From Candidatus Heimdallarchaeota archaeon (lineage in GTDB: Archaea; Asgardarchaeota; Heimdallarchaeia; Heimdallarchaeales; Heimdallarchaeaceae): 5,645 nt of DNA. Position numbers and translations under genes: made by a program. The DNA lies in contig DAOVRE010000124.1 in assembly GCA_030628305.1 (NCBI GenBank), forward strand, positions 1 to 5,645. Direction: 5' to 3'. The notes below the pieces were generated by a model. The model searched no databases. It was not told the DNA's origin and worked only from the letters and a program-made list of their open reading frames with translations. This document shows positions 1 through 5,281 of this stretch, one piece after another. How positions within the stretch are numbered: the first letter of the stretch is position 1; each line of letters opens with the position of its first letter.

Positions 1-2
1 AG

Positions 3-242
3 TTTGAAGCAGTTGTATTTGATGAGGCTGAAAAGGAGATATTACGAAGTTCTGCAAGTGAAATTTATACAAAATTAGATGGTATAGAGCAAGCACATGT
101 AATAGTAATAGATGGTGTCATTACACAGAGGTTACTTGAAAAATCACATACTAAAGGAATAAAAATGGTAATTGGTGCTCGAAAAGGTGAAATCACTAAA
201 AAACCAACAAGTCTCCGTGTTATAGAGTTTAAACAAATTTAA
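3..242 (+). CDS. dnaG: Archaeal DnaG-like primase/exosome protein, C-terminal fragment
   Basis: The gene enters from the left edge in frame 3 and ends at TAA 240-242, leaving 79 residues. The fragment reads FEAVVFDEAEKEIL at its start and contains VIVIDGVITQRLLEKSHTKG followed by IKMVIGARKGEITKKP. From memory, the VxDGxxTQRL block followed by a G-IK-hydrophobic-GA-KGxxxKKP block is the hallmark of the C-terminal region of archaeal DnaG, downstream of its TOPRIM domain. In the family, archaeal DnaG is a TOPRIM protein reported both as a primase and as an RNA-binding subunit of the archaeal exosome. The catalytic TOPRIM domain lies outside the window, so activity cannot be judged. A pyrimidine tract just after the stop suggests transcription ends before the TyrRS gene. 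The family call rests on remembered motifs from a short piece. Confidence 0.8.
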   Translation, partial: FEAVVFDEAEKEILRSSASEIYTKLDGIEQAHVIVIDGVITQRLLEKSHTKGIKMVIGARKGEITKKPTSLRVIEFKQI

Positions 243-243
243 C

Positions 244-262
244 TCTTCTTTTTTCTTCTTCT
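244..262 (+). terminator. T-rich terminator after dnaG
   Basis: Immediately after the dnaG stop there is a nearly pure pyrimidine stretch with a run of six T and further TTC/TTCT units. There is no preceding hairpin. Archaeal RNA polymerase commonly terminates at T tracts alone, so this is a reasonable terminator by sequence and position. Confidence 0.6.
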
Positions 263-269
263 AATAAGC

Positions 270-286
270 CAAAAACCTTAATAGCA
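270..286 (+). promoter_or_regulatory. Putative BRE/TATA promoter for the TyrRS gene
   Basis: A run of A (BRE-like, 271-276) is followed by CCTTAATAGC, which resembles an imperfect archaeal TATA box centred near 280. A start site about 25 nt downstream would fall near 304-308, giving a leader of roughly 105 nt before the ATG at 412. The box is degenerate, so this is a moderate-confidence inference from position and composition. Confidence 0.35.
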
Positions 287-400
287 AATTAAAGATTCGT
301 AGGCAGAGATGATGCCCTTGGAATATCTATGACTTTTATTAGTTCGTTTTTACCACTACTACTGTGGGGCAAAACCATCAAAGTATTTTCGAAAAACTCA

Positions 401-406
401 GGTGAG
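401..406 (+). promoter_or_regulatory. Shine-Dalgarno site of the TyrRS gene
   Basis: GGTGAG lies 5 nt before the ATG at 412, a typical archaeal ribosome binding site. It supports that ATG as the true start. The same GGTG core precedes three of the four genes of the minus-strand operon. Confidence 0.75.
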
Positions 407-411
407 ATTTA

Positions 412-1479
412 ATGTCTATAGAAGATAAGATGAAATTAATAACAAGAAATACTGAAGAAGTTATCTTAAAAGAAGAAATACAAAAAATTATAACTGAAAA
501 AGAAAAACCACGAGCTTACGTGGGTTTTGAGCTTTCAGGGTTCCTTCACTTGGGAACAGGTTTAGTAATTGGCAACAAATTAAAAGATTTAGCAAAAGCT
601 GGATTCGAAGCCGTTGTCTTCCTTGCAGATTGGCACAGTTGGATTAATAATAAACTTGGTGCTGATATGGATAAAATCAGGATCGCGGGGGAGTATTTTC
701 AAAAGGCTTTTGAATCAGTTGGGGTCAAGGGTCCCAACATCAAGTACATTTGGGCTTCAGATTTGGTAGACCGAAGTGAATATTGGGCTAAAGTAGTGCG
801 AGTTGCGAAGGCAAATTCCCTTGCTCGAATATTGAGAACCATGCCTATTATGGGAAGAAAAACTGACGGAGAAATGGAATCAGCTTTTCTCTACTATCCT
901 GCTATGCAAGTCGCAGATATTTATGATATGGAGATTGATTTAGCTGTTGGTGGCATGGATCAGAGAAAAGCTCATATGCTGGCAAGAGATACAGCTGAAA
1001 AGTTAGGTTTTACTAAACCTTCATGTCTTCATACACCTTTACTGACAGGTTTGGAAGGATTAGGAAAGAAAATGGATGCGGAAGCTGTCCCTGATTTATC
1101 CACACAAATCGACGCAAAAATGAGTAAATCTAAGCCCGATACTTGTATCTTTATTCATGATAGTGAAGATGATATATTTCGAAAAATCAAAAAAGCTCAA
1201 TGTCCTCCAAAACAAGTTGTTGGTAACCCAATCACAGAAATGGTACAATTTATTGTCTTTAGCATGAACCCAACTTTCAAAATTGAAAGGACTGAAAAAT
1301 TCGGTGGTGATATCACCTTTAACAACTACAAATCTTTTGAGGAAGCATATCTCAAAGGTGATTTGCATCCCATGGATCTTAAATCAGCTGTATCTAAATC
1401 TTTAGGGGATATTCTGAAGCCTTCAAGAAACTACTTTGAAAAACATGTAGATATAATTGAAGAGATAAAGGATTTTTAG
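412..1479 (+). CDS. tyrS: Tyrosyl-tRNA synthetase (archaeal type)
   Basis: This 355-residue class I aminoacyl-tRNA synthetase attaches tyrosine to tRNA-Tyr in the cytoplasm using ATP. The HIGH-type motif is HLGT at residues 46-49 within YVGFELSGFLHLGT, and the KMSKS loop is exact at 236-240. Tyrosine-pocket residues known from the Methanocaldococcus jannaschii enzyme appear in equivalent places: Tyr36, Tyr162 and Gln166 with Asp169 in YYPAMQVAD, and Gln184 in GGMDQRK. The C-terminal block KFGGDITFNNY followed by LHPMDLK also matches the archaeal family, and no extra C-terminal domain is present. It is longer than the roughly 306-aa M. jannaschii enzyme, with extra sequence around 145-160 and before KMSKS (219-233). 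The start is supported by GGTGAG five bases upstream. It follows dnaG on the same strand, but a T tract and leader separate them, so it is probably its own transcription unit. Confidence 0.95.
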   Translation: MSIEDKMKLITRNTEEVILKEEIQKIITEKEKPRAYVGFELSGFLHLGTGLVIGNKLKDLAKAGFEAVVFLADWHSWINNKLGADMDKIRIAGEYFQKAFESVGVKGPNIKYIWASDLVDRSEYWAKVVRVAKANSLARILRTMPIMGRKTDGEMESAFLYYPAMQVADIYDMEIDLAVGGMDQRKAHMLARDTAEKLGFTKPSCLHTPLLTGLEGLGKKMDAEAVPDLSTQIDAKMSKSKPDTCIFIHDSEDDIFRKIKKAQCPPKQVVGNPITEMVQFIVFSMNPTFKIERTEKFGGDITFNNYKSFEEAYLKGDLHPMDLKSAVSKSLGDILKPSRNYFEKHVDIIEEIKDF

Positions 1480-1499
1480 TTTTTTTCTTCTTTTCTTTT
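1480..1499 (+). terminator. T-rich terminator after the TyrRS gene
   Basis: Directly after the TAG stop comes a 20-nt all-pyrimidine stretch of TTTTTTT, CTTC, TTTTC and TTTT units. It has no hairpin and matches the intrinsic T-tract terminators of archaea. The same arrangement is seen after dnaG. Confidence 0.7.
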
Positions 1500-1535
1500 G
1501 TATCAGATAAAAAACTTCAAGATACTAAAGGAGAT

Positions 1536-1545
1536 AAGATATATT
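1536..1545 (+). promoter_or_regulatory. TATA-like element upstream of the GC-rich RNA candidate
   Basis: The sequence AGATATATT, preceded by purine-rich GGAGATA, resembles an archaeal TATA box. A start about 25 nt downstream (near 1563-1568) would coincide with the left edge of the GC-rich, structured segment. The assignment is positional and weak on its own. Confidence 0.35.
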
Positions 1546-1558
1546 GCCTTTATCGAGG

Positions 1559-1785
1559 ACTTTCTAGAGATGGCGATGCCGACTGGGAAAGAAAGTGCAA
1601 GGAAAAGGCTACATTTCCGCTATCAACGGGCTCTTTCCCTAGTTGAGTGTAACACTCAATACAATGACGGTGAGTCAACCCTAGCGGGATACAGTTGCTC
1701 CTGAGGCGCTCAGCTGGTGGATATGGGATATTCCCTTAAAATGAAACCAAGGGTTAACCTCAGGGGCATATTTATCTGATTTTTC
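1559..1785 (+). ncRNA. Candidate structured non-coding RNA, unassigned
   Basis: Positions 1561-1740 are 48% G+C, while 1501-1560 is 30%. In AT-rich archaea such islands usually mark RNA genes. I find these helices by eye. GGGAAAGA (1585-1592) pairs perfectly with TCTTTCCC (1632-1639), extended by ACT/AGT past a one-base bulge. Nested inside, GGAAA (1601-1605) pairs with TTTCC (1614-1618). TTGAGTG (1643-1649) pairs with CACTCAA (1653-1659) across a TAA loop. TGAC (1665-1668) pairs with GTCA (1674-1677). TGCTCCTGAGG (1696-1706) pairs with CCTCAGGGGCA (1758-1768), 11 bp with one G-U, enclosing GGGA/TCCC (1725-1728, 1732-1735). A TATA-like element lies upstream and ATTTTTC ends the unit near 1785. 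I looked for RNase P and SRP signature motifs and found none that convinced me. The strand is inferred from the flanking promoter and T run. The 68-codon open frame here starts with TTG and lacks a ribosome site, so I do not treat it as a gene. Confidence 0.5.
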
Positions 1786-1802
1786 AATAACAATAGGAAA
1801 CA

Positions 1803-1820
1803 GAAAAAATAAATACTTAT
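1803..1820 (+). promoter_or_regulatory. BRE/TATA promoter of tRNA-Val
   Basis: An A-rich BRE-like stretch (GAAAAAATA) is followed by AAATACTTAT, a TATA-like box centred near 1815. It lies about 26 nt before position 1841, so transcription would begin almost exactly at the mature tRNA 5' end. This may also be the only promoter feeding the methyltransferase gene downstream. Confidence 0.5.
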
Positions 1821-1841
1821 CAGTTAAACAATCACTGCTTA

Positions 1842-1920
1842 GGGGCAGTGATCTAGCTTGGCCCATGATGCCACTCTCACACAGTGGATGTCGCAGGTTC
1901 AAATCCTGCCTGCCCCACCA
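1842..1920 (+). tRNA. tRNA-Val (anticodon CAC), CCA encoded
   Basis: The cloverleaf is complete. The acceptor stem GGGGCAG (1842-1848) pairs perfectly with CTGCCCC (1910-1916). Next come T8 and G9, and a D arm with three pairs (ATC/GAT) and a T-T mismatch at 13-22. The D loop contains the GG pair. The anticodon stem CCACT/AGTGG encloses the loop CTCACAC, giving anticodon CAC for valine GUG codons. A five-base variable loop follows, then T stem GCAGG/CCTGC around TTCAAAT. The discriminator is A at 1917 and CCA (1918-1920) is encoded. There is no intron. The body is 76 nt plus CCA. Its 3' end lies 23 nt from the next coding start. Confidence 0.96.
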
Positions 1921-1943
1921 ATTTTAGAAGTTGTGCAGCAGAA

Positions 1944-2912
1944 ATGACCCTTAGTTCAAAAAAGAAGGAATTCTCATTCATTGATTTATTCTCGGGAGCA
2001 GGAGGTTTTAGTTTGGGTTTTGCGCAAGAAGGATTTAGGGATTTACTTGCTATTGAAATTGATAATTCTGCAGCTCAGACATACAGTTCTAATTTTCCTG
2101 ACACACCAATGATGAAGGCTGATATTCGCACCATTCACTCTTTACAGATTGAGTCAAAAATAAGTGAAACACCAGATATTATCCTTGCTTCTCCACCTTG
2201 TGAACCTTTCACTTCTGCTAATACAGCTAGACAAAAAGATCCATTTGATAGATTTTACACGGATCCTAAAGGTGATTTGATTTTACATGCAATACGAATT
2301 ATTGGTGATTTATCTCCAAAGTTTTTCGTAATTGAAAATGTTATCCCCATAGTGAATGGTATTGGAAGAGAATTGATTTCAAATGCATTTGAGAAAGTGG
2401 GTTTTGAAAAAACATATTTCAATGTCATTAACGCTGAAAAACATGGGTGTCCAAGTCAAAGAACTAGAGTTTTTATAAGTAATATACGTTTGAAACTTCC
2501 AAAGCAGAGAACTATTACTACTGCCGAAGCTATTAATGGTCTCCCCGAACCATCTTATCCTAATGACTTTCCAAATCATTTCTCTCTCTTCTTTCCAAAG
2601 AGAGTAAGTGATAAAGTACACCGTATAAAAAAGGGTGGGGCTGCAATTTATTTCTCTGGGGCTGTTGAAGAAAAGAAAACTTGGATAAAACTTGATGCAG
2701 AAAAAGTAGCTGATACTATTATGGGTAAATCTCGCTTTATTCATCCCTTTAAAAATCGCCCCATGACTGCAAGAGAACACGCTCGTTTGATGAGTTTTCC
2801 TGATACGTTTGTTTTTACTGGTAAAGTTGATTCAGTTTTTAATCAAGTTGGAGAAGCTGTTCCACCAGTTATTTCAAGACAGATTGCAAAAATTGTAAAG
2901 CAAAAATTATAA
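1944..2912 (+). CDS. DNA (cytosine-5-)-methyltransferase
   Basis: A 322-aa C5-cytosine DNA methyltransferase that would transfer a methyl group from S-adenosylmethionine to cytosine in a specific DNA sequence. Motifs appear in the usual order: motif I FIDLFSGAGGFSLGF (12-26, AdoMet binding), motif IV SPPCEPFT (83-90) with catalytic Cys86, motif VI ENV (131-133), motif VIII QRTR (172-175), a motif IX-like TAREHARLMSFPDTF (275-289) and motif X QVGEAVPP (301-308). The stretch between VIII and IX, about 176-258, is a short target-recognition region, so the target cannot be read from sequence. Motif IV has Glu where many family members have PCQ. The upstream in-frame ATG at 1884 lies inside tRNA-Val, so I choose the ATG at 1944. 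No Shine-Dalgarno precedes it. No endonuclease or specificity gene is adjacent, so it is probably a solitary methyltransferase, though a partner could lie elsewhere. Confidence 0.93.
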   Translation: MTLSSKKKEFSFIDLFSGAGGFSLGFAQEGFRDLLAIEIDNSAAQTYSSNFPDTPMMKADIRTIHSLQIESKISETPDIILASPPCEPFTSANTARQKDPFDRFYTDPKGDLILHAIRIIGDLSPKFFVIENVIPIVNGIGRELISNAFEKVGFEKTYFNVINAEKHGCPSQRTRVFISNIRLKLPKQRTITTAEAINGLPEPSYPNDFPNHFSLFFPKRVSDKVHRIKKGGAAIYFSGAVEEKKTWIKLDAEKVADTIMGKSRFIHPFKNRPMTAREHARLMSFPDTFVFTGKVDSVFNQVGEAVPPVISRQIAKIVKQKL

Positions 2913-2917
2913 GGATC

Positions 2918-2939
2918 TAAAAAAAGGAAAAAAAAAATA
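2918..2939 (-). terminator. T-tract terminator of the minus-strand operon
   Basis: On the minus strand, just past the TAG stop at 2948-2950, come runs of nine or more T and then seven T separated by CC. This is a strong hairpin-free archaeal terminator. It sits in the 35-bp gap between the convergent methyltransferase gene and the operon. No comparable T tract is seen on the plus strand after the methyltransferase. Confidence 0.65.
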
Positions 2940-2947
2940 ACAGTCAA

Positions 2948-3622
2948 CTATGAATATTTTGAAAATGCATCTTGAATACTTGAGAACAGATTTGATAGTG
3001 GTTTTCCAAAGATATTCTGGAAAGATTGTTTGATTTCTTTAACTTGTAGAATATCCGCAATAGATCTATACTTTCCATCTTTGTTTACTGATATCAGACC
3101 TTTCTTAGAGATCCATAGAAATTTCTTTTGACCTTTTCTTCCTATGATCTCTTTATTCCCTATTAAGAATGCTCCGTCAGGACTAATTAACCAAAACAAT
3201 TTGGGTTTTTGTGTCGCTATCAAAGTATGTTTGTTTATGTCTGTTAAGCCAATTTTGTTTAATGAAAAACCTCTATTGTATTTACTCACTAGTTCCTGAT
3301 AAGGTTCAAAATTTTCTACTGGAGACGTTTCTTTAACGTGATCTAACGAAAGGAAGGGTAGATTAACAGGAAAAAGAATGACGGTAGAGAACGTTTCATC
3401 AAATAATTCTCCTACTGCACCTTTTTGGGAATGAACTATTAAATCTGCAATAATTCCTATGGGTCCTTCAAGAAGAAATCCTATCTGCCTATTTTCTTTT
3501 TCATTAAAAACTGGAAATAAGAGGGACTTCTTAGATAGTGAGATTTTAACAATATTGTTATCGAAAGTATATTCATAACTATGGGTAATTTTCAAAGGTC
3601 GATTTTTTATACTTAATCTCAT
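2948..3622 (-). CDS. Uncharacterised 224-aa protein, last gene of the operon
   Basis: I do not recognise this family. The 224-residue product has no signal peptide and no clear membrane segment. It has two halves. Residues 1-95 are mostly strand-like, with a hydrophobic stretch near 47-65 (IGFLLEGPIGIIADLIVHS) followed by a block around VILFPVNLPFLSL at 81-93. Residues 120-195 look like short alternating strands and turns (KLFWLISPDGAFLIGN, KKFLWISKKGLISVNKDGKY), possibly a repeated beta unit built around a W-I-S-x-x-G pattern near 144-150 and 170-175. The last 35 residues are probably helical. The ATG at 3622 follows GGTGAT with a 6-nt spacer, 18 nt after the upstream stop, so it is translated from the operon mRNA. 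It contains no cysteine and shows no catalytic motif that I can name. A partner or effector of the upstream regulator is a guess from position only. Confidence 0.85.
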   Translation of the reverse strand: MRLSIKNRPLKITHSYEYTFDNNIVKISLSKKSLLFPVFNEKENRQIGFLLEGPIGIIADLIVHSQKGAVGELFDETFSTVILFPVNLPFLSLDHVKETSPVENFEPYQELVSKYNRGFSLNKIGLTDINKHTLIATQKPKLFWLISPDGAFLIGNKEIIGRKGQKKFLWISKKGLISVNKDGKYRSIADILQVKEIKQSFQNIFGKPLSNLFSSIQDAFSKYS

Positions 3623-3628
3623 TGTTTT

Positions 3629-3634
3629 ATCACC
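3629..3634 (-). promoter_or_regulatory. Shine-Dalgarno site of the 224-aa gene
   Basis: Read on the minus strand this is GGTGAT, six bases before the ATG at 3622 and within the 18-nt gap after the 470-aa gene. It fixes the start of the last operon gene. Confidence 0.7.
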
Positions 3635-3640
3635 AGTTAC

Positions 3641-5053
3641 TTAATCCTCAATATCAATATCTATTGTATCCTCATCTTCATTTTCGTAGTATTCTAGCTG
3701 TTTCTTACGAGAATGAATCAATTCAGCTAATTTGAGAGCTTCAATTCCTAATTGGGTGATAAGATATCTTCCTCGAATTGCTTCTCTTGTAATGAAATTA
3801 ACACCTTGAAGAATATCGGTATGGTGTTTAAAGGTGCCACCACGCAATCCTGTTTCTTCAGCAAGTTCTTTTTGATATTGTGGAGAATTTTCAAGTATTC
3901 TTAGAATAAGTAATCTCCTCTTATCTCCTAATGCTGACAACAACTCCGCATTTATTTCCAATACTTCATCTAGTTCCTCGATATCTATCGCATCTTCAGA
4001 TTCAATACTGATGTTGTTACCCTCTCGTCTTATTCTGGTAATGCCTCCCATAGCTTTTTTACCTCCATCAATTGCGATTTTTATTGTACTTTCAAGGTTT
4101 TTAGCTAATGAAGACATTACTCTGTCAGAATATTCTGTGAAAGTTGAACCTAAATCAACATCACCTACTCGAATTACTCGGGCTCCACCATTCTTTGATT
4201 GTGCTTCATGAATCTTTGCAGCTCTTCTTTGTAATCTAGCAAACTCCCTTTTCGCATTGGAAAGTCCATGTCTTGCTCCATGAATTTCATTCCTGGCATC
4301 TTGTAGCTCTTCAGTTGCATCTTGTAACTCTTCTTTAGATTCACGTTGAAGTTCTCGATCATCCTCATGGATAGCCCGCTCCATTCTTCGTCTTGCAGCA
4401 CCAATTTCCTTCTGAGCTTCTATTACTGATAATCTTGCCTGATCCATATCCTCTTGAGCATCATCAATCTCGCTTCTAACATCTTCTATTTCTTCAATAA
4501 TCTCTTCATATTCTTCAGTTGAAATATTAACGGCCCCTCTTAATCGTTCATTTTCTTTTTCTAACACTTTTTGTATTTTCTTTGTAAGTTTATCAGAAAT
4601 CTCTTTAGCTATTTTTTCGCCGTCTTTTGCAACCTTTTCAACTCTCTTAGTAAACTCTTTCATAGATTTTTTGAACTCAGCCGATTCAAAATCCATTCGC
4701 CCCTCAAATCCTTTGAAAACTATAGGTCTTATATGCTTTATTGGCTTACTTGGTTTAATTGGTTTCATTGGCTTCATTGGCTTCATTGGCTTTTCTGGCA
4801 TTTCTGGCATTGCTCTCTCAAGAGGTTCAGCATGGATAAAGCGTTCAGTCTTGCGTTTTGCCATATTAATGTCACGCTCAATTTTCCTTCTAGCTTCTTC
4901 TTTGATTCTATTTCGTTCTTTATCAGACTCTAACTCAGAAGTTCTCTCTATCTTGTCTAAATCTTTGTAAGCGTTAGCTTGATTCTTTTGTAGTTCTTTT
5001 ATGCTGGCTTTTAGCTCAGCAATTTCATCTCGTAATTCTTTTTCTTCCGCCAT
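3641..5053 (-). CDS. Coiled-coil protein with C-terminal ArsR-like winged helix
   Basis: A 470-aa protein of unusual design. Residues 1-75 are a charged predicted coiled coil. Residues 82-110 are a proline-lysine-methionine repeat (KPMKPMKPMKPIKPSKPIK). Residues 125-172 and 180-285 are further long coiled coils. Residues 290-350 contain a small, more ordered segment (GGARVIRVGDVDLGSTFTEY). Residues 368-447 form a winged helix: LLSALGDKRRLLILRIL, then KELAEETGLRGGTFKHHTDIL as helix-turn-helix, then the wing FITREAIRGRYLITQLG. The LSALGDxxRLxIL start is typical of ArsR-type regulators. There is no cysteine anywhere, so a cysteine-thiolate metal site is excluded. The tail is highly acidic (ENEDEDTIDIDIED). 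A GTG at 5062 is also in frame, but it overlaps the ribosome site AAGGTG, so I choose the ATG at 5053, six bases downstream. DNA binding and autoregulation are inferred from the domain and the promoter dyads. Normal ArsR proteins are about 100 aa. Confidence 0.88.
   Translation of the reverse strand: MAEEKELRDEIAELKASIKELQKNQANAYKDLDKIERTSELESDKERNRIKEEARRKIERDINMAKRKTERFIHAEPLERAMPEMPEKPMKPMKPMKPIKPSKPIKHIRPIVFKGFEGRMDFESAEFKKSMKEFTKRVEKVAKDGEKIAKEISDKLTKKIQKVLEKENERLRGAVNISTEEYEEIIEEIEDVRSEIDDAQEDMDQARLSVIEAQKEIGAARRRMERAIHEDDRELQRESKEELQDATEELQDARNEIHGARHGLSNAKREFARLQRRAAKIHEAQSKNGGARVIRVGDVDLGSTFTEYSDRVMSSLAKNLESTIKIAIDGGKKAMGGITRIRREGNNISIESEDAIDIEELDEVLEINAELLSALGDKRRLLILRILENSPQYQKELAEETGLRGGTFKHHTDILQGVNFITREAIRGRYLITQLGIEALKLAELIHSRKKQLEYYENEDEDTIDIDIED
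4739..4810 (-). repeat. 9-bp tandem repeat encoding Lys-Pro-Met units
   Basis: Three perfect tandem copies of CATTGGCTT (plus strand) lie at 4766-4792, flanked on both sides by degenerate copies. On the coding strand each unit reads AAG-CCA-ATG, Lys-Pro-Met. The reading frame is kept throughout. The array forms the proline-rich linker between two coiled-coil segments of the 470-aa protein and may vary in copy number between strains. Confidence 0.8.
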
Positions 5054-5059
5054 TTTTTT

Positions 5060-5065
5060 CACCTT
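5060..5065 (-). promoter_or_regulatory. Shine-Dalgarno site deciding the start of the 470-aa gene
   Basis: On the minus strand this reads AAGGTG, six bases before the ATG at 5053. The competing GTG start at 5062 would lie inside the site itself, which argues for the ATG. Confidence 0.7.
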
Positions 5066-5067
5066 GA

Positions 5068-5280
5068 TTAAAAAATACTTCCCCTCTCTTCGGTAATTTC
5101 GTTGGAGTCAAATATGTTTGTTAGATCATCTTTAAGATCAGTCAGGTTGTCCTTTAAATCTAGAACCATTTCTTTCATAGATTCTTTGAACTCCTTCATG
5201 GATTCCTTAAACTCATACATCCACTCTTCTAAGTATTCATCAAAATCATCTTCAAAGTCGCGTTTGTTTAGGAGCTTCAA
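5068..5280 (-). CDS. Small acidic heptad-repeat coiled-coil protein (70 aa)
   Basis: I know no family for this. The 70-aa product is very acidic at the N-terminus (DFEDDFDEYLEE, 8-19) and then forms one long predicted amphipathic helix. Hydrophobic residues M28, F31, M35, M38, L42, L49 and I56 fall on a heptad a/d pattern. Two heptads are duplicated: FKESMKE twice (24-37) and DLKDNLT/DLKDDLT (41-54). The frame opens with TTG at 5278-5280, one base after the stop of the upstream 40-aa gene. AAGGAG lies 12 nt before the TTG, rather far, so translation probably depends on coupling. The first internal ATG is codon 21 and has a poor ribosome site. Its stop is 14 nt before the 470-aa gene. It may pair with the coiled coils of that protein, which is an inference. 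No signal peptide or membrane segment is seen. Confidence 0.72.
   Translation of the reverse strand: MKLLNKRDFEDDFDEYLEEWMYEFKESMKEFKESMKEMVLDLKDNLTDLKDDLTNIFDSNEITEERGSIF
5174..5215 (-). repeat. Two tandem 21-bp units encoding a duplicated heptad
   Basis: Positions 5174-5194 and 5195-5215 are near-identical 21-bp units that differ at a few, largely synonymous, positions. They encode FKESMKE twice. Unit length equals seven codons, so the duplication keeps the coiled-coil register. Confidence 0.75.
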
Positions 5281-5281
5281 C

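Noticed and set aside
307..332. Box C-like ATGATGC and a 7-codon frame in the TyrRS leader, as a C/D guide RNA or leader peptide
   Set aside because: No box D (CTGA) is found at the right distance, and the tiny frame has no ribosome site and only one Tyr codon.
1643..1659. TTGAGTGT-A-ACACTCAA as a transcription-factor operator
   Set aside because: It is a perfect inverted repeat, but it sits in the middle of the structured RNA region far from a promoter, so a hairpin in RNA explains it better.
1498..1704. 68-codon plus-strand open frame
   Set aside because: It opens with TTG inside a T-rich terminator, has no ribosome site, shows no recognisable protein pattern, and runs through the GC-rich region with strong RNA helices.
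1697..1768. tRNA-like segment with GCTCAGCTGG resembling a D arm and an acceptor-like helix
   Set aside because: There is no T arm with a TTCAANN loop and no anticodon arm in the right place, and the long helix exceeds an acceptor stem. I treat it as a domain of the RNA candidate.
1559..1822. RNase P RNA or SRP RNA
   Set aside because: The GAGGAAAGUCC-type conserved region of RNase P and the GGAAGGGAGCA-type helix 8 of SRP RNA were not found. A loose ACAGAA...CTTAT match near 1799-1820 is better explained as the tRNA promoter. A covariance search could overturn this.
1884..1943. N-terminal extension of the methyltransferase from the ATG at 1884
   Set aside because: These 20 codons lie inside and just after the tRNA-Val gene. 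The conserved methyltransferase sequence begins after the ATG at 1944.
1905..1945. attL/attR pair of an integrated element at the tRNA 3' end
   Set aside because: No direct repeat of the tRNA 3' segment and no integrase gene are visible in the window.
4011..4970. Several open frames opposite or out of frame with the 470-aa gene
   Set aside because: They mirror the codon bias and repeats of the real gene, for example long Phe/Ile/Trp-Leu strings opposite the Lys-Pro-Met array, and lack their own ribosome sites.
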